DNA from: Ruminococcus sp.
GTDB taxonomy: Bacteria; Bacillota; Clostridia; Oscillospirales; Ruminococcaceae
Assembly (NCBI GenBank): GCA_015066815.1
Contig: SVNR01000023.1
Location: 1-44,658, forward strand
Length of the DNA stretch: 44,658 nucleotides
Reading direction: 5' to 3'
Shown here: piece after piece, positions 1 to 7,134 of the stretch
How positions within the stretch are numbered: position 1 is the first letter of the stretch
Layout of the letters: each line of letters starts with the position of its first letter
Position numbers and translations under genes: made by a program
Notes under the pieces: generated by a model
What the model was told of the DNA's origin: nothing
What the model saw: only the letters and a program-made list of their open reading frames with translations
The model's database searches: none

Positions 1-1
1 A

Positions 2-70
2 GAGTTCGAAACAGAGGACATTATTACAGCAAGTGGCGGTGATAATGATTTACCGGAAATAGGATTGTAG
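2..70 (+). CDS. 3' end of an unknown small protein (partial)
   Basis: The window opens inside a reading frame that ends at the TAG at 68-70. The visible 23-codon C-terminus contains FETEDIITASGG and then an acidic stretch ending LPEIGL. A terminator hairpin follows within 30 bp, which supports a real gene end. The tail resembles the C-termini of small proteins I recall from gut Firmicutes (FE-EDVITTSGG type), whose function I do not know. The rest of the gene is outside the window, so no function is assigned. Confidence 0.5.
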   Translation, partial: EFETEDIITASGGDNDLPEIGL

Positions 71-96
71 TCCGGAAGATCAGTATTAATCGAAAT

Positions 97-120
97 CAGG
101 CACCGCAAATGCGGTGCCTG
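97..120 (+). terminator. Rho-independent terminator of the partial upstream gene
   Basis: Perfect 11-bp inverted repeat CAGGCACCGCA / TGCGGTGCCTG with a very short loop, followed by AAGCTTTT. It lies just past the stop codon at 70. Confidence 0.75.
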
Positions 121-148
121 AAGCTTTTCACCTGAGCACAACCTAAAA

Positions 149-181
149 CAGGCGGCTGATCAGTAAATGGTCAGCCGCCTG
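149..181 (-). terminator. Terminator of the diguanylate cyclase gene
   Basis: Perfect 11-bp inverted repeat CAGGCGGCTGA / TCAGCCGCCTG with an 11-nt loop. Read on the minus strand it is followed by TTTTAGG and lies 17 bp past the stop codon of the minus-strand gene ending at 198. Confidence 0.7.
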
Positions 182-197
182 AGAGTTTACTCTACAA

Positions 198-1211
198 CTA
201 TTCTATCACTCTGTTTCTGCCGTTGTTTTTTCCGAAGTATAGTTTTTTATCAGCCTCATTGATCCACGAATCTATGGATTGATCAGGCTGCTTTATTGCC
301 ATGCCTATCGTAATGGTAACATGTATTTCCTGTCCTTCAAAACAAACAGGCGAATTTTCAATTTTTTTGCGGAGTTTTTCAAGCATATCTTTTCCGTCAG
401 CAAGCGGTGCAGCTGAGAAAATAAGAAATTCTTCACCGCCCCATCTTGCAATTTCACAATCGGTACATTCGTTTTTCATAACTGACGAAACAGCTTTTAA
501 AACTTCATCACCACCGTTATGTCCATATGTATCGTTGATGTTCTTGAACTTATCTATATCAGCCATTGCAAGAAAACTGCCTGTTTCGTTGCAGGGTAGA
601 GTTTCCATGCGCTTTGTCATATAATGCCTGTTGTATAGATTAGTCAGTCGATCTATATGAGCAATTTCTGTTAATTTTTCTTCGGATATGATAATGGCAC
701 GTATCAGATAATTGCTGTAAAAAATAAGAAAGCTGAATACAGAGATTGCGTTGAATATCCAGAAAACTGTTTCGGCTTTGGCACTGGTCTGATATACAGG
801 TCCGAAAATAGATATGTATCCTGTGCAGAACATATAGAAAACAGCAATGATAAGACTGATATGAAGTGCCTTCAGACTTTTCTTTTTTAGCTTATAAGAA
901 ATATATTCCGAGACGAACATGGTTGGTATCATTGAGAAACAGTAGAGATGGAAACCATAGTTGTATCCAAGACATATCGTTGTAACTCCCATGTAAAGCG
1001 TCAGCCATGAAAAAACCATCCATACATAATAATCTAACTTGTTTTTGTAGATAAGATAGTAACCTATCAGATAGATCATTGATGTTGGAATACTAAAAAT
1101 CGTAAGGAAGTGCACTTTACATAAATAAAAGAAAAACATAAGTCCGTAAACCAGCATAAGTATGATTGTGTTTACAGTATAAACCAGTTTAGTAATTGAT
1201 TTTGATTCCAT
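198..1211 (-). CDS. Membrane diguanylate cyclase (GGDEF domain)
   Basis: Predicted to make c-di-GMP from two GTP. Residues 1 to about 175 hold roughly six hydrophobic helices with no recognisable named sensor domain. Residues about 183-337 are a GGDEF domain with the start motif HIDRLTNLYNR, metal-binding MADIDKFK (D218) and an intact active-site loop WGGEEF (G258-F262), so it is probably catalytic. The allosteric RxxD site is not clear: the equivalent stretch reads ECTD. The ATG is preceded by AGAGGGGG at good spacing. It stands alone, with its own promoter at 1288-1317 and terminator at 149-181. The signal sensed cannot be read from the sequence. Confidence 0.9.
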   Translation of the reverse strand: MESKSITKLVYTVNTIILMLVYGLMFFFYLCKVHFLTIFSIPTSMIYLIGYYLIYKNKLDYYVWMVFSWLTLYMGVTTICLGYNYGFHLYCFSMIPTMFVSEYISYKLKKKSLKALHISLIIAVFYMFCTGYISIFGPVYQTSAKAETVFWIFNAISVFSFLIFYSNYLIRAIIISEEKLTEIAHIDRLTNLYNRHYMTKRMETLPCNETGSFLAMADIDKFKNINDTYGHNGGDEVLKAVSSVMKNECTDCEIARWGGEEFLIFSAAPLADGKDMLEKLRKKIENSPVCFEGQEIHVTITIGMAIKQPDQSIDSWINEADKKLYFGKNNGRNRVIE

Positions 1212-1287
1212 AAATCCCCCTCTTTTCAGGATTATGAAAAAGCCATGAGCAAAAAGAAAAAATGACTGCAGAAGCGTTACCCGAAGC

Positions 1288-1317
1288 TTTATATAACTAA
1301 ATTATAGTTAATGTCAA
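1288..1317 (-). promoter_or_regulatory. Sigma-A-type promoter for the GGDEF gene
   Basis: On the minus strand a perfect -35 TTGACA (1317-1312) is followed after 18 bp by TATAAA (1293-1288), leaving a leader of about 70 nt. The -35 lies in a degenerate copy of the dispersed TATAGTGAACGTCAAA repeat (about 1301-1325). Confidence 0.6.
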
Positions 1318-1408
1318 AATAAATAAGTCCCTATAGCATAAATCCGTTCACTATTATATAATCAAATTATACTATATAAATGCAGAAATGTCAACTTTTA
1401 AAATATCT

Positions 1409-3064
1409 TTACACTGATCCCTCTTTCTCATCCCTGTGCTGTTTCAGGACAGCATAGCGGAGCAGCTGTTTTCGTGAGGAAATTCCAAGCTTGCTGTAGA
1501 TATTCTTGTTGTGGTATTTAAGAGTGTTTTCAGTAATATGAAGAATCTCTGCGATCTGTTTTGCGGTCTTTCCGGAAAGATATAATTCGTAGACTCTGTA
1601 TTCTGCAGGAGTAAGCGTACCGAGGTTTTCAACAAAGAAGTTATATTCCTCAGGAACGAGTTCTTCCTTCTGCTTTTCGGCAAGACGGTCAATTTCGCTT
1701 TTGGCAAGCTCGTACTTTTCCTCTGCCTTTTCGTATTCTTCCTTTGCCTTACGTGCTTCTTCCTCAGCAAATTATTTTGCACTTTCGAGATCATCAAGCT
1801 GACGTTCATAAAAGTTGTCCTTTTCTTCAAGAAAAGCAAAAAGATCGTCTATTTCACGGATACGAAGCTGTTCCCCATAATCATCTCTGGATTTGATATG
1901 TTCTATCTTTTTAAGAATAGGGGAAACGTATTTTTTGCTCATAAAAATACAGCAGACGGCGGCAAGGAGTGCTGCAATCAGAAAAATCAGCATGATTTTA
2001 ATCTGTCCCTTACGCAGAAAGCTTTCATACTGTGTTTTCGGAAGCATAACAGCGATACTGAAGGCTTCATTACCAAGAACGATCTGCTGAGTCAGTCCTA
2101 TGCATTTTTCGCTGCCAAAATCAAAAAGCTGTGAGCCGTTTCTGTCAATGATGTTCAGGACATTGTCCATGTTATAACGTCCTGAGCTGAATTGACCGGA
2201 GTAAATTCCGTTATGCTCATCAAGCAGACTGCATATCTCGTTTTCGAAGCTTCCGTTTTCTGTTTTGTGTGAAAACTGAAACAGAAGATCGGTTATTTCA
2301 AAGCCGCAGACTCCGATGATAGTGTCGCTGTAATCACGTATAGGAACATAAATATATCTTGCTCTTTCCCATGTATCGGGGATTTCGACAGCAGGACTTA
2401 AAACAAAGTGAGTTCCGTCCGAAAAAACCTCATCGCAGTTTTCAAAAAATGTGGTACTGCTTTCATTTTTCCAGCCGCTGTGGAAGTTGATGTTTCTGCT
2501 TTTTCCCGTGGAAAAGGAGCCTCTGTAGATGGAAAAATCATTGTTTACGGTGTTCTCAGAGCAGAGATTGATATACTTGAGATAAACTCCGCTGTAAAGC
2601 CTGGTTTCCGAATTGCTGTTTGCGGTTGTATCCAGAATATAAAACGCACCGCTTGCGGGAGCAACCTGCATATTAAGATAAACTGCGTCATAAAGCCGGT
2701 TCTGTAAGGAGTCAAGTGCTCTGGAATTGTTTTTAAGTTTATCAAAGGTTATATTGTTTTCAGTCAGATAATCCTGAATCGATTTTTCAAGCTGACCTGA
2801 AAAAGATATCGCACAGGCTGCAAGCTCATCACAATCACGTTCGATCCGTTCTGAAAAGGCAGAAAGCCGTACGTTAAGGGCGTTCATTATCTGTCTGTCA
2901 GTAGGATTAAGAATACCGAACAGATTAAGCAGAATAATAATGACCGCAAGGAACAGACAGATCACGGAAAATATATAGAAGGCAAATCTTCTGCGCATTG
3001 ATAAACCTTCTGCTCTGAACTGCTTTACAAGGCTTTTTATGTCAAGGTATTTTAGTATATTCAT
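1409..3064 (-). pseudogene. Membrane sensor with C-terminal LuxR-type HTH, interrupted by an in-frame TAA
   Basis: One reading frame runs from about 3064 to the TAA at 1409-1411, broken only by a TAA at 1772-1774. The upstream part (about 430 aa) has a transmembrane helix near residues 27-50, an extracytoplasmic region of about 300 residues, a second helix near 353-375 and the start of a coiled coil ending LDDLESAK. The next 120 codons in the same frame continue the coiled coil (AEEEARKAKEEYEKAEEKYE) and then a LuxR/GerE-type HTH (TPAEYRVYELYLSGKTAKQI, then ITENTLKYHNKNIYSKLGI). A single base change would restore a protein of about 550 aa. The start at 3064 is chosen because GAGG at 3076-3073 is 8 nt upstream; the ATG at 3070 is too close to it. 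The site overlaps the stop of the lipoprotein gene, so the two are probably translationally coupled. A truncated sensor without DNA binding, readthrough or a sequencing error are alternatives. Confidence 0.8.
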
Positions 3065-3074
3065 GATCATATCC

Positions 3075-4445
3075 TCACATATCCTTGACCGAAAGTCTTT
3101 TCAGCTCTTCAAGTGAAGAGGCTGCAAGCCTGTCAAGAACAGCTTCCTTAGATTTGCCGTTTGCTGTTTGTTCGATGTACTGTTTATGTGCAGCTTTTAG
3201 TACCAGCTTGACGTTCTGCTCAAAACGGCTCTGAATGTCCGAAGTATTGCTGTAGAGAGGCAGTGCATAAAGCTCATAGGAGTTGATCATACTGCTTATC
3301 ATGTTATAGAGGCTGCGGTAGCTTTCCTTTTCTGCAATGCTTGTGTCTGCCAGAAGTGAAGTAAAAGCATCATCTGTAACCGGAAGATAGCCCGTGCTTG
3401 TAACAAAGTACAGGTTATTTTCTTTTTCTGTAAGCCACTTTGCAAAAACATAGGCTCCGTAGTTCTTTCGTTCGTCCTCGTTCTTTACCGCAAAAAGTCC
3501 TCCGCCTCTGTGAACAGCGGCCGGTTTGTTTTCAGTGAAAGCAGGATATGGCAGGGAAACCGAGGTTATGTCTTCTGTTGTGTTATCCGGATAGAATACC
3601 ATCTCAGGCTGATAAAGTATATCAGCAGTTGAACCTGTGTTTGAAATTATCTCGATGGTTTTCCAGCGTGAAGCGGCATACCCGTCATCAAGGCATATTC
3701 CACCGTAGATAGCAGCTCTGCTTAAAGAATTCCATATCTTTTCAAAGGCTTCATCATTAAGATTAAGCTTGCCGTCAGAGATAAATTCGCCGCCGTATGC
3801 TTTCATTCCTATGTATGCGTAGTTGTAAAAATCGTTTATCTGAGTAAAGTTCTGTCCGCCTGACCAGTCATAATAGATGTTCGCTGTTTTAAAATACCCG
3901 TCAAAGGTTTTGAGTGAATTGACCGATACACCTGTTTCTGCGCTGAATCTGTCAAACAGAGTCTTGTTCAGAAACAGTCCCTCGAAGGATTTGGCAACAG
4001 GCAGCATAAGTAGCTTATCACCAAAGTATCCTTCGGAAATAAACTCATCTCTGAAAGGTGAAAGCTCGTCTGCCGAAAAATAATTGTTCCAGCAAAGAAG
4101 CCTGTCCTCTCCGACGATTTCCGCCACTCTCGGATATGCGGTAAAAAGGTCAGGAAGATCCTCAGCTCCCGGTTCACCGTTTGCTGAAGCGGCAAGTGCT
4201 TTATCAATCGCTGAGGAGCTTGTTACTGAAACCACATTTATTGTAATGCCGTTTTCTCTGCCGATGGTATCGTTGAATCTGTCAATTGTGTCGTTGAGGG
4301 GGGATTTTGTCTGACTGCCATAGACGTGCCACATTGTAAGAGTGACAGGATTATCTGTGTCAGGTCTGTTTTTATCTGAACAGCCTGATAAGCAGGCTGC
4401 TATTATTGCAAAAGTCAATAATATAGAAGCTATCCTTTTCATCAT
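3075..4445 (-). CDS. Extracellular solute-binding lipoprotein (family 1, sugar type)
   Basis: A type II signal peptide with lipobox LSGC at about residues 19-22 predicts a membrane-anchored lipoprotein. The mature part resembles family 1 (MalE/UgpB-like) binding proteins: TLTMWHVYGSQ near the N-terminus, an NDTIGREN region, LFLNKTLFDRF, and GGLFAVKNEDERKNYGAYVFAKWL in the C-lobe (cited here in part). The length of 456 aa is usual. No ABC permease gene lies nearby. Instead the gene is followed, with the ribosome site overlapping its stop, by a membrane LuxR-type regulator. I infer that it presents a ligand to that sensor instead of, or as well as, feeding a transporter. AAGGGA precedes two adjacent ATGs (4445 and 4442); either could be used. 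The ligand is unknown. Confidence 0.85.
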   Translation of the reverse strand: MMKRIASILLTFAIIAACLSGCSDKNRPDTDNPVTLTMWHVYGSQTKSPLNDTIDRFNDTIGRENGITINVVSVTSSSAIDKALAASANGEPGAEDLPDLFTAYPRVAEIVGEDRLLCWNNYFSADELSPFRDEFISEGYFGDKLLMLPVAKSFEGLFLNKTLFDRFSAETGVSVNSLKTFDGYFKTANIYYDWSGGQNFTQINDFYNYAYIGMKAYGGEFISDGKLNLNDEAFEKIWNSLSRAAIYGGICLDDGYAASRWKTIEIISNTGSTADILYQPEMVFYPDNTTEDITSVSLPYPAFTENKPAAVHRGGGLFAVKNEDERKNYGAYVFAKWLTEKENNLYFVTSTGYLPVTDDAFTSLLADTSIAEKESYRSLYNMISSMINSYELYALPLYSNTSDIQSRFEQNVKLVLKAAHKQYIEQTANGKSKEAVLDRLAASSLEELKRLSVKDM

Positions 4446-4777
4446 ATATTCCCTTCTTATACGGGTTTGCTACCCGGTTTACTACCTGATTTTGCGTGAT
4501 TTTTCAGCTTTCCTACCCTTTTTTGAAAGTTTGGGTGGGGTAAAAAAAACTGATTTTTGATATGATAATCTTTGCAAGGGTAAAAGTAGAGTATATATCC
4601 TTCCGCGTTATGGGTACTCTGTCAGGCTATGCTTGTTTTGTTCCTGTGGGTGCGCCAACAGTCACAGGAACCGCCCATCTATTTATTTTAGCATATTATG
4701 CTTATTTAGTCAATAATGCTAAAAAAAGGCAAAGGAGAGAATGGTTATGAATCATAAGGTAAAAGAGGTGGATAGGC
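4446..4777. other. Intergenic region between divergent genes
   Basis: A 332-bp region between the minus-strand lipoprotein gene and the plus-strand zinc-ribbon gene. Near the lipoprotein start it has CGGGT-TTGCT-ACCCG (4460-4474) and repeated CTACC/CTACCC blocks that could be an operator. The plus-strand leader holds a possible structured RNA (4610-4678), the repeat TTAGCAT / ATGCTAA (4688-4722) and a short upstream reading frame (4747-4794). A weak plus promoter (TTTGCA at 4571, TATATC at 4594) is possible. I see no other gene. Confidence 0.5.
4610..4678 (+). ncRNA. Candidate structured leader RNA
   Basis: An outer pairing ATGGGT (4610-4615) with GCCCAT (4673-4678) encloses a perfect 9-bp stem GTTCCTGTG (4640-4648) / CACAGGAAC (4663-4671) and a small weak hairpin AGGC-TAT-GCTT. 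It has no terminator tail and matches no riboswitch class I recognise. It lies about 100 nt upstream of the zinc-ribbon gene. Confidence 0.3.
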
Positions 4778-4794
4778 ATGGGTTTATTCAGTAA
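4747..4794 (+). CDS. Possible 15-aa upstream peptide overlapping the next gene start
   Basis: An ATG at 4747 (or 4741) follows AAAGGAG at 4731-4737, a strong ribosome site. The frame encodes MNHKVKEVDRHGFIQ and stops at 4792-4794, overlapping the start of the zinc-ribbon gene (ATG 4778) by 17 nt in another frame. The arrangement suggests translational coupling. There is no independent evidence of expression. Confidence 0.3.
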   Translation: MNHKVKEVDRHGFIQ

Positions 4795-5614
4795 AGAAGC
4801 CTGTGTTTTCTGCGGAAATGAAGTTGGTATGATGAATCGCTCCAAGCTTCAGACCAAGGAATACATCTGCAGCGAATGCAAGAAAAAGACTAATCCTTTT
4901 GCAAGAATGGGTTATACCTCAAAGGATAACGCACAGCATATGATGGATACGCTTGCAAGAGAGGAAGCTGACTTCGAAGCAAGCTTTGACAGCGCAGAAA
5001 ACCGTTTTCAGAGTGCAGAGAGGAGCTTCAATACATGGGATCTGGGAAGCCACAGAGTACAGTACCGCTGTAACACAAGGCTCGGTGCTTTTCAGATTAT
5101 TTCCGAAAGCTATAGCGGCTATGAACATGTTCCTGTGTTTTATTTTGATACGATGATACCGTATCAGTTTGCTGATGATAACAAAAATCTTGCGGATTTC
5201 AGAAATAACGAGATTATGGACATACATGCAGAGTATGTAACCGTGCAGGAAGAAAAAAATATGGACGAAAAGCTGACCGGCTGCACGGTAATTATTCCGT
5301 ATAACGACGTTTGCATTCATGAAATAAGATTAAGCGGAAATGTAAACGATGATACCGAAAAATCCGTTTTTTATGATCTGGCAGAGAGGATCAACAGCGA
5401 CCGTAAGGCCTGGATAAATAACGGTGTTTTTGACAATGAAAGAAAGAACAGAATGCATATGCGCAACCTTGGAGACACGGCTTCAGAAGTGCTGAAAGCG
5501 GCAGTTACAGGCGGAAGTGTTGAGGAAGCAGTAAAACAGGGTGTTGAAACAGCAAATGATATAGAAGAAGGCCGGGTAAAGCAGAGCTTCTTCGGCAGAT
5601 TATTCAGAAAATAG
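4778..5614 (+). CDS. Zinc-ribbon protein, DUF4428-like
   Basis: A 278-aa protein without signal peptide or membrane helices. The N-terminus carries a treble-clef/zinc-ribbon pattern CX2C-X18-CX2C (C9, C12, C31, C34), like the DUF4428 domain. A charged helical segment (about 55-85) follows, then a mixed alpha/beta domain (about 90-210) reminiscent of SHOCT/DUF4428-type Firmicute proteins. It ends in a basic tail, FFGRLFRK. The ribosome site GAGGTGG (4765-4771) decides the ATG at 4778. It is the first of three same-strand genes; the next starts 11 bp after its stop. The molecular function is unknown; the zinc site is inferred from cysteine spacing. Confidence 0.65.
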   Translation: MGLFSKEACVFCGNEVGMMNRSKLQTKEYICSECKKKTNPFARMGYTSKDNAQHMMDTLAREEADFEASFDSAENRFQSAERSFNTWDLGSHRVQYRCNTRLGAFQIISESYSGYEHVPVFYFDTMIPYQFADDNKNLADFRNNEIMDIHAEYVTVQEEKNMDEKLTGCTVIIPYNDVCIHEIRLSGNVNDDTEKSVFYDLAERINSDRKAWINNGVFDNERKNRMHMRNLGDTASEVLKAAVTGGSVEEAVKQGVETANDIEEGRVKQSFFGRLFRK

Positions 5615-5625
5615 GAGAGGAAACT

Positions 5626-7050
5626 ATGAGTTTGAAAAAAATATGGGCAGGTATACTTGCTTTGGCAACAGCAGCTTCAATGTCTGCCTGCGGAAATGAC
5701 AAGACAGCTGAAAACACAGACAGTTCAGCAGAAAGCACAACACAGGCTTCTGAGAATACAACAACGTCTGTAACAACCGAAAAAGATACGGAAGAAACAA
5801 CAGCGCCTGAAACTGATGACAGCAGTGTTGCCAGTGTTATGGTTTACTACGGCTGGGGCAGCAGTGAAGATGAGGAGAAGTATACATCGGAGATCTATTG
5901 TCCAAAGGGTGCAGAATTCGATGAGAATACATTGCAGAATCAGGAAGAAAACGGTTCTGTAATGATGGTGCAGTTGTCTGATGAAGTCAACGGATACTCT
6001 GCTACAAGCTGCACTCACTGGCATCGTGATGCGTATAATAATGAGCCGACAAACTATCCGATCATTGCACAGCTTTATTTTGACGGTGAACTGGATGCTG
6101 AAACTGCAGCAGAAAACAGCAACTGTTCACAAAAAGTTACGCCTCTTGGCTTCAAGTGGAACGGGTATGATGTGGTTATGATTGAAACTACTTACACATT
6201 CAAGGATTATGGTGAAAAAACCGATCTTTTCGTAGGTGTAGAATATGACCTGGATTACTGGAAGAATGAAGAAGGTACAGGTGAAGTACAGTATCTTACA
6301 ACAAAGGCACTTTTCGGTTTTGAGATGTATTCTTACGGCCTCGATAATCTGACTCAGGAACAGTGTGCATGGATTATAGGCGAGCTTTTCGGCGTTGATT
6401 CGGGTGTCGCAAATCCTTTTGCAGATGAAAGCGAAGAAACTGCTGAAGCTGCCCTGAATGTAGCAGAATCAGAGCTTGTCGGCAAGTGGGTTGACACTGA
6501 AAGTGACTGGGAAGATACATATATCTTCAATGCTGATGGTTCAGGAGTTTTAATAAGCGGTCCTGAATATGAGTTTACATACAAAGTTGACGGAAACACT
6601 CTTTCACTGGTTTATGATGTGGACGACACTGAAAGCTATACTGTAAAAGTCAATGGCGACACACTTGTTCTTATTGATAAATACCAGAGCGAACAGAGCT
6701 TTAAAAAGTCCGCAGATGAAACTGAAGAACCGGCAGAATCAGAAACTGAAGCATCAACAAACGCAGAATCTTCAAATCCGAATGCTGCTGCAGTGATCGG
6801 CACATGGAAAGAAAGCGAAACAGGAATAGATGAGACCTTTACCTTCAAAGCAGACGGAACAGGTTCGTACAGCTGCCTCACAGAAGACGGAACTTATAAG
6901 TGTGACTTCACTTATGAATTCCTCAGAAGCGACTATATTGATATTTACTTCGATGACGGGGATGTAGGCGGTTTTCAGATAGTGATTGACGATGATAAAA
7001 TGACTGTCAGAAATGAATATGCATGGGATCTGGTTTATACACGTCAGTAA
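5626..7050 (+). CDS. Secreted lipoprotein with two lipocalin-like repeats
   Basis: The signal peptide ends in a lipobox-like SMSAC (Cys about 22), so a lipid-anchored surface protein is predicted. A low-complexity Thr/Ser/Glu linker covers about residues 27-70. The central domain (about 70-265) has no family I recognise. Two related beta-rich modules follow: VGKWVDTESDWEDTYIF from about 286 and IGTWKESETGIDETFTF from about 391, each with a G-W start and an (A)DG-G turn, as in Firmicute lipocalin-like or DUF5640 domains. A Glu/Thr/Ser linker separates them. GGAGAGG precedes the ATG. It lies 11 bp after the zinc-ribbon gene, probably in one transcript. Function unknown. Confidence 0.75.
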   Translation: MSLKKIWAGILALATAASMSACGNDKTAENTDSSAESTTQASENTTTSVTTEKDTEETTAPETDDSSVASVMVYYGWGSSEDEEKYTSEIYCPKGAEFDENTLQNQEENGSVMMVQLSDEVNGYSATSCTHWHRDAYNNEPTNYPIIAQLYFDGELDAETAAENSNCSQKVTPLGFKWNGYDVVMIETTYTFKDYGEKTDLFVGVEYDLDYWKNEEGTGEVQYLTTKALFGFEMYSYGLDNLTQEQCAWIIGELFGVDSGVANPFADESEETAEAALNVAESELVGKWVDTESDWEDTYIFNADGSGVLISGPEYEFTYKVDGNTLSLVYDVDDTESYTVKVNGDTLVLIDKYQSEQSFKKSADETEEPAESETEASTNAESSNPNAAAVIGTWKESETGIDETFTFKADGTGSYSCLTEDGTYKCDFTYEFLRSDYIDIYFDDGDVGGFQIVIDDDKMTVRNEYAWDLVYTRQ

Positions 7051-7082
7051 GTCTATAATAAACTATAGTAAATAAAAAATAC

Positions 7083-7112
7083 AGGGCGAAGGAGTTCAGG
7101 CTCTTTCGCCCT
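7083..7112 (+). terminator. Strong intergenic hairpin, partial terminator or mRNA stem
   Basis: A 12-bp stem AGGGCGAAGGAG / CTCTTTCGCCCT (one G-U pair) with loop TTCAGG. No T-run follows on the plus strand, so it may stabilise the upstream message or attenuate between two lipoprotein genes. A degenerate TATAGTAAA repeat (7054-7073) precedes it. Confidence 0.5.
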
Positions 7113-7134
7113 TATGTCCGGAAAGGGAATGAAA

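Noticed and set aside
1444-1839. A 131-codon open frame on the minus strand
   Set aside because: It is a shifted frame over the LuxR HTH coding region; the neighbouring frame reads as a clear coiled coil plus HTH.
4562-4750. A 62-codon plus-strand frame in the leader region
   Set aside because: No ribosome site, covers the candidate hairpins, and the sequence has no protein-like conservation cue.
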